Notes: generated from the sequence alone by a model not told the origin. A stretch of DNA of 24,155 nucleotides from an uncultured Collinsella sp. (GCA_900546455.1 URCS01000031.1:1-24155); one strand, 5' to 3'. Positions 1-7,699 are shown, counted from the stretch's first letter. Numbers and translations: made by a program.

Positions 1-694
1 TCTTGTGGGCCTCGGCGCTGTTGCAGCCCTTGTACAGGGTGCCGAACTGATCCACGGCGATGATGTCCTTTGCACCGGCGGTCATAAGCATCTTGATGAT
101 GGCCGTACCGGCGGCGCCGGGGCCGTTCAGCACGATGTGCACATCTTCCATCTTTTTGCCCACCACGCGCAGGGCGTTGATGAGAGCAGCGGTGACCACG
201 ATGGCCGTGCCGTGCTGATCATCGTGGAACACAGGGATGTCCAGCTCTTTTTCCAGCGTCTGCTCGATCTCAAAGCACTCGGGGCTCTTGATATCCTCCA
301 GATTGATGCCGCCGAAGGTAGGCGCAATGGCCTTGCAGGCTGCGATCACTTCTTCGGCACTGTGGGCGTTGATGCAGATGGGGAAGGCATCCACCCCGCC
401 GAACTCCTTGAACAGCACAGCCTTGCCCTCCATGACCGGCAGGCCGGCCTCCGGGCCGATGTCGCCCAGGCCCAGCACGGCAGTGCCGTTGGAGACAACG
501 GCCACCATGTTGCCTTTGAAGGTGTACTTGTACACGTCCTCCGGGTTTGCCTTGATCTTGCGGCAGGGCTCGGCCACGCCGGGGGTGTAAGCGGTGGACA
601 GGTCATCGCGGGTGGCGACCTCCACCTTACTCACGATGCCCACCTTGCCCTTGTGGCTCTCGTGCATTTCCAGAGCGGCTTTGTTGTAATCCAT
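1..694 (-). CDS. Malic enzyme, N-terminal 231 residues (runs off the window edge)
   Basis: Oxidative decarboxylation of malate to pyruvate with NAD(P) and a divalent metal, in the cytoplasm. The reverse strand reads without a stop from ATG at 694 to the window edge. Visible motifs in order: TAYTPGVAEPC (residues 34-44, with the catalytic Tyr), EGKAVLFKEFGGVDA (89-103, catalytic Lys region), GGINLEDI (128-135, metal-binding Glu-Asp), FHDDQHGTA (156-164, third metal ligand), then the start of the NAD(P) Rossmann fold LNGPGAAGTA (189-198). The start has a good ribosome-binding site (GGAGGA about 7 bases upstream). Sequence style is Oscillospiraceae (Faecalibacterium-like), unlike the genes after 2045, so it probably does not belong to the same genome. 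Family assignment is firm; NAD versus NADP preference cannot be told. Confidence 0.93.
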   Translation of the reverse strand, partial: MDYNKAALEMHESHKGKVGIVSKVEVATRDDLSTAYTPGVAEPCRKIKANPEDVYKYTFKGNMVAVVSNGTAVLGLGDIGPEAGLPVMEGKAVLFKEFGGVDAFPICINAHSAEEVIAACKAIAPTFGGINLEDIKSPECFEIEQTLEKELDIPVFHDDQHGTAIVVTAALINALRVVGKKMEDVHIVLNGPGAAGTAIIKMLMTAGAKDIIAVDQFGTLYKGCNSAEAHK

Positions 695-758
695 GGGTTT
701 TTCCTCCATTTTTATCAGGCTCCCCCTGAGAGGGAAACGGTTCAGGTCACATAATTTT

Positions 759-767
759 ATTGTAGCA
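759..767 (-). promoter_or_regulatory. Extended -10 promoter of the malic enzyme gene
   Basis: The reverse strand reads TGCTACAAT, an extended -10 (TGn + TACAAT), about 60 bases upstream of the malic enzyme ATG. No good -35 is visible at 17 bases, as is usual when an extended -10 is present. Confidence 0.5.
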
Positions 768-894
768 GAACCGCCGGGGCATTTCCACCGGTTTTGCGCC
801 TTTTGCAGGGGGCAGGCGGGCAAAAGTGCGGCGCTGCGGCGGACCGGATTTGTGGAAATTTGGCAAAAAACTTTCCTTTTGGCGTTTTATCCGA

Positions 895-900
895 TATAAT
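895..900 (+). promoter_or_regulatory. -10 box (TATAAT) of the FKBP-like gene
   Basis: A perfect TATAAT lies 60 bases upstream of the TTG start at 961. The -35 region at about 872-877 (TTTCCT) is weak. It points away from the malic enzyme promoter, so the two genes are divergently transcribed from a shared spacer. Confidence 0.5.
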
Positions 901-960
901 AGGAAAGCACACGATCCGATCCGGCCGTGCAAACGGTCTTTTTATTTAGGAGGTCTATTC

Positions 961-2385
961 TTGAAACATTCAACCAAAACCCTGCTCTGCGTGCTGTGTG
1001 CGGCAGCAGCCGCCCTGTGCGTGATCTTTGCCATCTTCACGCTGACCAAAAAGCAGAGTGATTCGTCCGCATCTTCTGCGGCCGCTTCTTCCAGTGCGGC
1101 TTCTTCCGCTCCTGCCGTCTCGGAGTACGGCACGGTGGACAGCTTTGACTACCAGAATTTTACCTACAGCGACGGTCTGGATGCAAACGGTTACCGCATC
1201 GGCATCACTGCACAGGACTATGTCACCCTGCCGGACAATGTGGCCGCTCTGCCCATCAAGAAGGCAGACGTCACCCCCAGCGACTCGGACGTCCAGGCCC
1301 GCATCGATAGCCTGCTGAGCCAGTACAGCACCACCCAGGCCGTGACCGACCGCGCCGCGCAGAACGGCGACGTCGTGAACATTGATTATTCCGGCACCGT
1401 GGACGGTGTGGCGTTCAACGGCGGCACCTACCAGGGCTACGACCTCACGCTGGGCAGCGGCAGCTTCATCACCGGCTTTGAAGACCAGATCGTCGGCCAC
1501 AACACCGGCGACACCTTTGACGTGACCGTCACCTTCCCCGACGGCTATGACGCCTCCACCGACGCCGACGGCAACACCGTCGAGCTCAGCGGTAAGGAGG
1601 CCGTGTTCCGCGTGACCGTGAACTCCATCTCCGAGCCGGTGACGCCGGAGCTGACCGACGAATGGGTGGACAGCACCTTCGGCACCAGCGACGACGTGCA
1701 CACCGTGGAGGAGCTGAAGGCCTTTTTCTCCAGTGCCCTCTACGACCAGAACCTGGAGAACGCCATTATGGACGCCCTGCTGGACACTGCCGACTTCAAG
1801 GATGTGCCCAAGCAGATCTCTGACTACTACATCTGCATGTTCCTGAACTACTACAGCCAGCTGGCCACCTACTACAGCAGCGATCTGAACACCCTGGCCC
1901 AGGCCCAGGGCTACACCGACGCCAACGCCATGCTGGGCGCTTCGGACAGCGTGATCACTCACCTGGCCAAACAGGACCTGCTGTATCAGGCCATTGCCGA
2001 GAGCCAGGGCATCGAGCCCACCCAGGAGCAGCTCGACCTGTACGCACTCGTGCGCCGCACGCACGAGGAGTGCGTCGCCGCCATCCATCCGGGCGTTGAG
2101 GGTAACGACATCTTCAAGCTTTCCAAGAAGATCATCGGCGATGCCGGCTATGGTGATTACTACAACCATGGTCTGGGCCACGGCGTGGGCATCGACATCC
2201 ACGAGCTGCCCAACTTCAACCGCAGCAAGAACACCATCGAGATCGGCTCGGTTGTCACCATGGAGCCCGGCGTCTACCTGCCCGGCGTGGGCGGCGTGCG
2301 CCTTGAGGACTACGGCGTGGTCACCGAGAACGGCTACGAGCCCTTCACCAAGACCCCGCACGACCTGCACGTTATCGACTGCTAG
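961..2385 (+). CDS. Chimeric ORF: FKBP/trigger-factor-like surface protein joined in frame to the C-terminus of a Xaa-Pro aminopeptidase
   Basis: 474 residues from a TTG start, chosen because AGGAGG (948-953) sits 7 bases upstream and a hydrophobic signal/anchor segment follows at once (residues 9-28). Next comes a low-complexity Ser/Ala linker (about 35-55). An FKBP-type peptidyl-prolyl isomerase domain spans about 132-227 (motifs GDVVNIDYSGTVDG, then GSFITGFEDQIVGHNTGD). A helical trigger-factor-like C-terminal region follows to about residue 357. From about residue 360 the protein abruptly becomes the last ~115 residues of an M24 metallopeptidase: GHGVG, TMEPGVY and VRLEDYGVV carry the metal-ligand His, Glu and Glu. 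The two upstream Asp ligands of M24 enzymes are absent, so the peptidase half cannot be active as it stands. The first part would fold proteins outside the membrane. The join looks like an assembly artefact. Confidence 0.85.
   Translation: MKHSTKTLLCVLCAAAAALCVIFAIFTLTKKQSDSSASSAAASSSAASSAPAVSEYGTVDSFDYQNFTYSDGLDANGYRIGITAQDYVTLPDNVAALPIKKADVTPSDSDVQARIDSLLSQYSTTQAVTDRAAQNGDVVNIDYSGTVDGVAFNGGTYQGYDLTLGSGSFITGFEDQIVGHNTGDTFDVTVTFPDGYDASTDADGNTVELSGKEAVFRVTVNSISEPVTPELTDEWVDSTFGTSDDVHTVEELKAFFSSALYDQNLENAIMDALLDTADFKDVPKQISDYYICMFLNYYSQLATYYSSDLNTLAQAQGYTDANAMLGASDSVITHLAKQDLLYQAIAESQGIEPTQEQLDLYALVRRTHEECVAAIHPGVEGNDIFKLSKKIIGDAGYGDYYNHGLGHGVGIDIHELPNFNRSKNTIEIGSVVTMEPGVYLPGVGGVRLEDYGVVTENGYEPFTKTPHDLHVIDC
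2022..2050 (+). other. Probable junction of two unrelated genomes inside the ORF
   Basis: Upstream residues (GIEPTQEQL) read as a trigger-factor tail. Downstream residues (DLYALVRRTHEECVAAIHPG) read as the start of the M24 peptidase fold. The switch falls at about 2030-2045, where Leu codon use also changes from nearly all CTG to mixed CTC/CTG. The frame is kept across the join. Its exact base cannot be fixed by eye. Confidence 0.65.
2041..2385 (+). pseudogene. C-terminal fragment of a Xaa-Pro aminopeptidase (M24 family)
   Basis: About 115 codons covering the last third of a PepP/PepQ-type peptidase, in frame with the ORF above. HGLGHGVG, TMEPGVYLPG and VRLEDYGVV are the last three metal-ligand blocks of the family. 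The N-terminal creatinase domain and the first two ligand Asp residues are missing. A full-length copy directly upstream of efp is the expected arrangement in Coriobacteriia (from memory), so this is the true left end of the Collinsella-like part. Confidence 0.75.
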
Positions 2386-2399
2386 TCTACTTCGGTAGA
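2386..2399 (+). other. Small UUCG-tetraloop hairpin after the stop codon
   Basis: TCTAC-TTCG-GTAGA begins right after the TAG stop (2383-2385). C(UUCG)G tetraloops are very stable in RNA. It has no T-run of its own and may simply precede the main terminator. Confidence 0.4.
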
Positions 2400-2408
2400 T
2401 AGTTTGGG

Positions 2409-2451
2409 GCGGGGCGTTCGGATCGATTCGGACGCCCCGCGTTCTCTTTTT
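2409..2451 (+). terminator. Rho-independent terminator after the aminopeptidase fragment
   Basis: A 9-bp perfect GC-rich stem (GCGGGGCGT at 2409-2417 with ACGCCCCGC at 2432-2440) can extend inward through a GU pair. It is followed by GTTCTCTTTTT. It ends the upstream transcript before efp. Confidence 0.88.
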
Positions 2452-2482
2452 ATGCGCTCGCTGCAGGCGCCGTCTGCAAGTG

Positions 2483-2488
2483 TATAAT
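2483..2488 (+). promoter_or_regulatory. -10 box (TATAAT) upstream of efp
   Basis: Perfect TATAAT preceded directly by TG, 58 bases upstream of the efp ATG and just after the terminator. No convincing -35 is seen. It likely drives the efp to recN cluster. Confidence 0.55.
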
Positions 2489-2545
2489 TTCTGTCGTATG
2501 TAATTTGGACGCTTGTGCGTTCTGCCCATAACAAGAAAGGTCGCT

Positions 2546-3109
2546 ATGCCTACCATTTCTACCGCCGACTTCAAGAACGGCCTCGGTCTCCGCATCAAGG
2601 ACAAGGTCTACACCATCGTCGAGTTCCAGCATGTCAAGCCGGGCAAGGGCGGCGCGTTTGTGCGCTACAAGACCCGCGACATCAAGAGCGGCCGCGTCGT
2701 CGAGAACACCTGCAACGCCGGCACCAAGTTCGAGAGCGTCATGCTCACCACCCGTGAGTTCCAGTACCTCTACAACGATGGCACCGACTACATCTTCATG
2801 GACAACGAGTCCTATGAGCAGGTTCCCGTTCCCGAGGACATGGTGGGCGAGAACTCCAAGTGGCTGCGCGAGAACGACGTCTGCCAGCTGCTCTTCGCCG
2901 ACGATGAGCTCATGGGCGTGACCCCGCCGATGTTCATCGAGACCACCATCGTCCAGACCGACCCGGGCTTTAAGGGCGACACCGTCCAGGGTTCCACCAA
3001 GCCGGCCACGATCGATACCGGCGCTGTCATCCAGGTTCCCATGTACCTCAACGAGGGCGAGGTCATCAAGGTTGACACCCGCGACGGCAAGTTCGTCTCC
3101 CGCGTCTAG
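2546..3109 (+). CDS. efp: Elongation factor P
   Basis: 187 residues, the normal family length. EF-P binds between the P and E sites of the ribosome and rescues stalls at consecutive prolines. Three beta-barrel domains are recognisable: an N-terminal KOW-like domain (1-65), a central domain with LYNDGTDYIFMDNESYEQ, and a C-terminal domain ending in the typical GEVIKVDTRDGKFVSRV. The functional loop reads KPGKGGAF with Lys34 at the tip. No lysine-modifying enzyme (EpmA or YmfI) gene is in the window. ATG at 2546 follows GAAAGG at 2535-2540. It is the first gene after the terminator and probably the first of the housekeeping cluster. Confidence 0.97.
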   Translation: MPTISTADFKNGLGLRIKDKVYTIVEFQHVKPGKGGAFVRYKTRDIKSGRVVENTCNAGTKFESVMLTTREFQYLYNDGTDYIFMDNESYEQVPVPEDMVGENSKWLRENDVCQLLFADDELMGVTPPMFIETTIVQTDPGFKGDTVQGSTKPATIDTGAVIQVPMYLNEGEVIKVDTRDGKFVSRV

Positions 3110-3133
3110 CAACCAAATCTTCTAGGAGGACTC

Positions 3134-3496
3134 ATGCCCCAGGAAATCAAGATTGACGGCATCGGCATTTCGCCCGATGTTCTGACCGCCATCGTCTCGC
3201 GCGCCGTGTCCGATGTCGAGGGCATCGCCTCCGTTGGCGTCAAGGACCTTGCCACCAACCTTGTCTCCATGATGCTCTCGTCCAAGGCCCCGGCTTCCGA
3301 GCCGGCGGTCGAGGCCGAGGTCGTCGGCGACAAGCTCGCACTCACCGTGCGTGTCGTGGTGTTCTTTGGCTATCCGTTCAAGAAACTCGCCGAGGCCGTT
3401 CGCGCTGCCGTGGTCGCCGCCATTGATGCCCAGGTGGGCGTTGAGGTCGAGCGTGTTGACGTTTGCATCGACGGCCTCGTTTTCCCCAAGGAGTAA
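3134..3496 (+). CDS. Asp23/Gls24 family envelope stress protein
   Basis: 120 residues, start ATG 3134 with AGGAGG at 3124-3129. Asp23/Gls24 proteins are small cytoplasmic proteins tied to the membrane or cell-envelope stress response in Gram-positives; their biochemical role is unclear. Seen here: the N-terminal IGISPDVLTAIVSRAVSDVEGIASV block, a middle region with low complexity, then VRVVVFFGYPFKKLAEAVRAAVVAAIDAQVGVEVERVDVCIDGL, which matches the alternating beta-strand/helix core of the family. No signal peptide or membrane segment. It sits between efp and nusB, and its end overlaps the nusB ribosome-binding site. Confidence 0.88.
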   Translation: MPQEIKIDGIGISPDVLTAIVSRAVSDVEGIASVGVKDLATNLVSMMLSSKAPASEPAVEAEVVGDKLALTVRVVVFFGYPFKKLAEAVRAAVVAAIDAQVGVEVERVDVCIDGLVFPKE

Positions 3497-3499
3497 CCT

Positions 3500-4084
3500 T
3501 TGAGCCTTAAGGTTTATCGCGGGCGTACGCTTGCCCGCAGTCAGGCGCTGCAGCTGCTGTTCCAGGCCGAAGCCACGGACAGCCCGCTCGAGCGCGTCCT
3601 CGAGGGTGATTTCCTGATCTCGAAGGGTCCCCTCGACCCCTATGCGTTGGAGCTGTGCCGCGGTGCCTACGAGCATATCGACCGCATCGACTGCGCTCTG
3701 CGATCCGTTGCCAAGAACTGGGATCTTATGCGCATGCCCGGCGCCGACCGCAATCTGCTGCGTATCGCTGTTTACGAGATGCGTTTCCTCACCGACGAGG
3801 AGGTCTCGGACGCCATCGTGATCAACGAGGCTGTCGAGCTTGCCAAGGCCTATGGCACCGACCAGTCCGCATCGTTCGTCAACGGCGTGCTGGGCAAGAT
3901 CGCTCGCAGCGAGGAGCTGCCGGGCGAGGGCCTGTACCAGGAGCTGCTGGCCGAAGATCGCGCTCGCGAGGAGGCGCAGGCTGCCGAGGCTGCCGCCAAG
4001 GTTGCGGTTGCTCAGGCTGAGGCTGGCGTGCTGGCCGAGGATGCGGACGCCGCCGAGGCTGACATCGACTCCGTCGAGGAGTAG
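3500..4084 (+). CDS. nusB: Transcription antitermination factor NusB
   Basis: 194 residues from TTG 3500. AAGGAG at 3488-3493 lies inside the end of the preceding gene, so translation is probably coupled. NusB pairs with NusE (S10) on boxA RNA to prevent early termination in rRNA operons. The all-helical family signature is clear: RSQALQLLFQAE near the N-terminus, NWDLMRMPGADRNLLRIAVYEM in the middle, then INEAVELAKAYGTDQSASFVNGVLGKIA. After residue ~143 there is an extra tail of about 50 residues rich in Ala, Glu and Asp that is not part of the fold and is probably disordered. Confidence 0.95.
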   Translation: MSLKVYRGRTLARSQALQLLFQAEATDSPLERVLEGDFLISKGPLDPYALELCRGAYEHIDRIDCALRSVAKNWDLMRMPGADRNLLRIAVYEMRFLTDEEVSDAIVINEAVELAKAYGTDQSASFVNGVLGKIARSEELPGEGLYQELLAEDRAREEAQAAEAAAKVAVAQAEAGVLAEDADAAEADIDSVEE

Positions 4085-4086
4085 CC

Positions 4087-4353
4087 ATGCCAGAGGGTTC
4101 TGTCCGTAACTTTGATGAGATTTCGGACCGTCTGGATCAGATCATCGCTACCGTTCGCTCCAAGGATACCTCCTTGGAGCGTTCGCTCGATTTGTTTGAC
4201 GAAGCGATTGAGCTGGGCTCCCGCGCGGTCGATATGGTCGACAAGTTTGAGTTGACGCCGCGTGAGGCCGACAAGCTCGAGCAAGAATACGATGAGGATG
4301 CGGCAAACGAATCACAGGATGGCCAGGCTGCATCTACGGATACGAATGGTTGA
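4087..4353 (+). CDS. xseB: Exodeoxyribonuclease VII small subunit
   Basis: 88 residues, start ATG 4087 with GAGGAG at 4076-4081. XseB forms the coiled-coil multi-subunit stalk that joins the XseA catalytic subunit in exonuclease VII, which degrades single-stranded DNA. The family pattern FDEISDRLDQIIATVRSKDTSLERSLDLFDEAIEL is clear in the first half. The second half is acidic and probably disordered. The catalytic partner gene xseA, usually next door, is not in the window. The stop TGA overlaps the tlyA start (TGATG). Confidence 0.92.
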   Translation: MPEGSVRNFDEISDRLDQIIATVRSKDTSLERSLDLFDEAIELGSRAVDMVDKFELTPREADKLEQEYDEDAANESQDGQAASTDTNG

Positions 4354-5165
4354 TGGCATTCATGAAACGCGTGCGTCTCGATGACGAACTGATTTCACAG
4401 GGCATCTGCGCCGATCGCGCGGATGCCCTTCGCACTCTTATGGCCGGCTTGGTCTCGAGCGGTGGTGAGCGTTTGACCTCGCCGGGGCTTAAGGTTGCGC
4501 CGGGCCTGCCGCTGCATGTGAAAGGTCGCATCCCATATGTTGGGCGCGGTGGCCTTAAGCTCGAGGGCGCGCTCGATGCGTTTGATATCGACCCGACGGG
4601 CCTTGCTTGCCTGGATGTTGGGTGTTCTACCGGCGGTTTTACCGATTGCCTGCTCAAGCGCGGCGCCGCGACCGTCGTCTCGGTTGACGTGGGGCGTGCC
4701 CAGTTTGATTGGTCGCTACGTCAGGACGATCGCGTGACGCTGCACGAGCGCACCAACGTGACGCAGCTACCCGAGTTTGGCTATGAGGGCGCTATCGACC
4801 TGGCCGTGTGCGACGTGTCGTTTACCAGCATCGCGAACATCATCGACGCGGTGCTAGCGTGCCTGACGCCTACGGGTTCGTTTTGTACGCTGGTAAAGCC
4901 GCAGTTTGAGGCTCCGGCAGCGCTGGTGGGCGAGGGCGGTATCGTGACCGACCCCGCCGTGCGTGTCGACACGCTCGTTGCGGCCATCGAGCTGTTTGCC
5001 GCGAAGGGCCTGTTCCCGGTCGACGTGTGCGTGTCGCCTATCCATGGCGCCAAGGGCAACGTTGAGTTTTTCCTGTACGGCACGAGACTCGCCCCCGGCG
5101 AGCGCTCGAAAGACGAGCTGCAAGCACAGGTATCGGCTTTGAGCGAGAAAGCGGCAACGCTATGA
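4353..5165 (+). CDS. tlyA: TlyA family 2'-O-methyltransferase (16S/23S rRNA) / hemolysin A
   Basis: 270 residues from ATG 4353, which overlaps the xseB stop; ATG 4362 (MKRVRLDDEL) is an equally plausible start. An S4 RNA-binding domain (about 4-65) is followed by an FtsJ-like Rossmann methyltransferase. The SAM motif is CLDVGCSTGGFTDCLLKRGA. The catalytic K-D-K-E residues fit RGGLKLE, VCDVSF, LVKPQFE and NVEFFLY. TlyA of Mycobacterium methylates C1409 of 16S and C1920 of 23S rRNA and so sets capreomycin sensitivity. The target here is inferred from the family. Its stop overlaps the nadK start by 4 bases (ATGA). Confidence 0.93.
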   Translation: MAFMKRVRLDDELISQGICADRADALRTLMAGLVSSGGERLTSPGLKVAPGLPLHVKGRIPYVGRGGLKLEGALDAFDIDPTGLACLDVGCSTGGFTDCLLKRGAATVVSVDVGRAQFDWSLRQDDRVTLHERTNVTQLPEFGYEGAIDLAVCDVSFTSIANIIDAVLACLTPTGSFCTLVKPQFEAPAALVGEGGIVTDPAVRVDTLVAAIELFAAKGLFPVDVCVSPIHGAKGNVEFFLYGTRLAPGERSKDELQAQVSALSEKAATL

Positions 5166-6022
5166 AGGTCTTTCTGGTTCCCAATTACTATAAGCAAGAG
5201 GCGGTCGAGAGCGGCCTGATGCTCGAGCTCTGGCTGACGCGCCAGGGCTACGAGGTCGCATGGGCGGCCGATCAGCGCTCGAAGATTCAGAGCACGCCCG
5301 ATGTCGACGATGCCGACTTGGTCATCACGCTCGGCGGCGACGGCACGCTTTTGCGGGCTGCCCGCATCCTCAACTATCGCGAGATTCCCATTCTTGGTCT
5401 TTCCTATGGTCATCTGGGTTTTTTGACCGCAGCGAGTCCCGAGGAGCGCGACATTTTGCAGGTTGTGAGCGATGCCCTGTCCGGTGAGCTCCACGTGAGC
5501 CGTCGCGCTACGATTGCCGCAGACATCGTTTCCGTGCGTGAGGACGGCACGAAGGATGTCGTGCGTTCGTTCGCCCTCAACGATATGGCGCTCACGCGTG
5601 GGCCCCTGTCCGATATGGTCGAGTTCGACATCACCGTATCGGGCCACCATATCGATCGCTTGCGCGGCGATGGTGTGGTTGTGTCCACGGCAACCGGCTC
5701 CACGGGTTACGCCCTCAGTGCCGGCGGTCCTATCGTGAGTCCGGATTATACGGGCATGGTCTGCGTGCCGATCGCGCCGCATACGATTCAGGCCCGTGCC
5801 TTTTTGACCTCGCCGAGCGATGTTGTCGAGATTTTTATGTCCGATGACCGCCCGAGTGTACCGGCTATTGCCATCGACGGGCAGTTTATTACCTGCGATG
5901 GCACCGTCGAGAGCGTGGCCGTGCGTCGCGGTCCCGGCGATGTGCTGCTGCTCGACTACGGCCCCGAGAGTTTTTACAACTCGGTAAGCCGCGTGTTCTA
6001 CGGAGTTCGCCATGATCGATGA
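5162..6022 (+). CDS. nadK: NAD kinase
   Basis: 286 residues. Phosphorylates NAD to NADP in the cytoplasm, using ATP or polyphosphate. The GGDGT motif lies in LVITLGGDGTLLRAARIL (about 56-73) and the Gly-rich motif in STATGSTGYALSAGGPI. The usual NE in the middle of the protein reads ND here (FALNDMALTRG). The ATG overlaps the tlyA stop, showing translational coupling in the tlyA-nadK-recN order common to Gram-positive bacteria. Ends in the recN start. Confidence 0.96.
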   Translation: MKVFLVPNYYKQEAVESGLMLELWLTRQGYEVAWAADQRSKIQSTPDVDDADLVITLGGDGTLLRAARILNYREIPILGLSYGHLGFLTAASPEERDILQVVSDALSGELHVSRRATIAADIVSVREDGTKDVVRSFALNDMALTRGPLSDMVEFDITVSGHHIDRLRGDGVVVSTATGSTGYALSAGGPIVSPDYTGMVCVPIAPHTIQARAFLTSPSDVVEIFMSDDRPSVPAIAIDGQFITCDGTVESVAVRRGPGDVLLLDYGPESFYNSVSRVFYGVRHDR

Positions 6023-7640
6023 GCTGCAGGTTTCAAACATTGCACTCATTCGTGAAGCGACGCTGGTGCCCAGCGCTGGCCTAACGGTCCTGACCGGCGA
6101 GACTGGCGCCGGCAAGACTGCGCTGCTCTCGGCGCTTAAGCTCATCTTGGGCGAACGCGCGGATTCGTCGACCGTGCGCGAGGGCGAGGCGCTGGCGAGC
6201 GTCGAGGCGCGCTTGTTCGATGGCCCGCACGACACGGAGGGCTTCACCGTGCAGCGCAGCCTTTCTGCCGAGGGTCGCAGCCGCGTCAAGATTGACGGCC
6301 GCATCGCCAGCGTGCGCGAGCTATCCGAGCGCGTCGGCGTGATGATGGATCTGTGCGGCCAGCATGAACATCAGCGCCTGCTCGATCCGGCACATCATGT
6401 TGCCATGGTTGATGCCTGGGCTGGTCGCTCTGCGCTCGAGGCGCTCGACCGCTATCGTGCCTGCCTCAAGGCGTCGCGTGCAGCTGCCAAGGAGGTCCGT
6501 CGCGTCGAGGAGGCGTCGCGTGCGCAGGGGAGTCGTGTCGAGGAGGCGCGCTTCGCCCTGGAGCGCATTGCCGAGGTCGACCCCAGGCCGGGCGAGTATG
6601 AGGAACTCGAGGAACTGCTGCCGCGCTCCGAACATGCCGAGGTACTGGTTGCCACTGCTAGCGATGCCCATGCATCGCTTGTCGCCGAAGGGGGAGCGCT
6701 CGATGCCGTGAACAACGCCGTGGCAGAGCTTTCCCGTATGGCTACCGTCGATCGCAAACTGGGCGACATTGCCGATGCGCTTTCGGATGCCTGTATCTCC
6801 CTTGAGGATTGCGCGAACGAGCTTCGTGCCTATCGCGATGGGGTCGCCTTCGACCCGCGCGAGCTCGCCCGCATGCGTGAGCGGTATTCCGACCTCAAGG
6901 GGCTGTTGCGTCAGTGGGGCCCCACCATGGACGATGTTTTTGCCATGCGCGATCGCTCGCAAGAGCTGCTGTCCCTGGTCGATGATGGCGATGAACAGAT
7001 CAAAAAGGCGCGTGAGGCACTCGGGAGCGCCGAGCGCGAGTTGTTTGCCGCTGCCAAGGCACTTAAGCGCGCTCGCAATACGGCGGCCCCGCGCTTCTGC
7101 CACGAGGTTGGCCGCCAGATGGCGCGCTTGGAGATGGGTAGTGCCGAGCTCGTCTGGGAGTCGCGCGATCTTCCCCGTGCTGAGTGGACGCCCGTTGGTC
7201 CTTCGAGCTACGAGCTGCTATACCGCAGCGGTGCCGGTTTGACGCCGCGCCCCCTGCGTCGAATTGCGTCGGGCGGCGAGCTCAGCCGCGTCATGCTGGC
7301 AAGCAAGGTTGTCCTCGGTAACGCGGACGGTGTCGATACGCTGGTGTTTGACGAGGTCGATGCTGGTGTCGGTGGCTCCACGGCGCGTGCGCTCGCGGGC
7401 GTGCTGGCAAATCTCGCCGCTACGCATCAGGTGATTGTCGTAACCCACTTGGCGCAGGTCGCCGTCATGGCTGACAAGCATTATGTTGTCAGCAAGGAAC
7501 CGGGCGATGTTCCCCAGACGCATTTGGACGAGGTAACCGGCGAAGCGCGTACCGCCGAGATCGCCCGCATGTTGAGCGGCGATCAATCGGAGGCAAGCTT
7601 GGCCCACGCAAAGCAGATGCTCAAAGAAGCTCGAGGTTAG
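6012..7640 (+). CDS. recN: DNA repair protein RecN
   Basis: 542 residues, close to the usual ~555. An SMC-like ATPase acting in double-strand-break repair. Seen: Walker A GETGAGKT near residue 32; the LCGQHEHQRLLDP block typical of RecN; a long helical coiled-coil middle (about 150-360); the ABC signature RRIASGGELSRVMLASKVVL; Walker B DTLVFDEVDAGVGG; and the H-loop VIVVTHLAQVAVMADKHY. It overlaps nadK by 11 bases, with GGAG (6002-6005) inside nadK as ribosome-binding site. Last gene of the cluster; a hairpin follows at 7661-7689. Confidence 0.97.
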   Translation: MIDELQVSNIALIREATLVPSAGLTVLTGETGAGKTALLSALKLILGERADSSTVREGEALASVEARLFDGPHDTEGFTVQRSLSAEGRSRVKIDGRIASVRELSERVGVMMDLCGQHEHQRLLDPAHHVAMVDAWAGRSALEALDRYRACLKASRAAAKEVRRVEEASRAQGSRVEEARFALERIAEVDPRPGEYEELEELLPRSEHAEVLVATASDAHASLVAEGGALDAVNNAVAELSRMATVDRKLGDIADALSDACISLEDCANELRAYRDGVAFDPRELARMRERYSDLKGLLRQWGPTMDDVFAMRDRSQELLSLVDDGDEQIKKAREALGSAERELFAAAKALKRARNTAAPRFCHEVGRQMARLEMGSAELVWESRDLPRAEWTPVGPSSYELLYRSGAGLTPRPLRRIASGGELSRVMLASKVVLGNADGVDTLVFDEVDAGVGGSTARALAGVLANLAATHQVIVVTHLAQVAVMADKHYVVSKEPGDVPQTHLDEVTGEARTAEIARMLSGDQSEASLAHAKQMLKEARG

Positions 7641-7660
7641 GTCGTATCAGCGGTGTTGAT

Positions 7661-7689
7661 GGGACAAAATAGACTGAAATTTTTGTCCC
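7661..7689. terminator. Hairpin between convergent recN and rpiR genes
   Basis: A 9-bp perfect inverted repeat (GGGACAAAA at 7661-7669, TTTTGTCCC at 7681-7689) with an 11-base loop. It lies midway between two convergent genes, so it could stop transcription from both sides because the stem arms themselves supply the T-runs. It lacks the usual separate T-tract, so it may instead be a dispersed palindromic repeat. Confidence 0.5.
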
Positions 7690-7699
7690 ACTACGCGTT

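Noticed and set aside
970..2604. 544-residue reverse-strand ORF across the chimeric gene and the efp start
   Set aside because: Runs through a terminator and a promoter and has no recognisable domain; a shadow frame.
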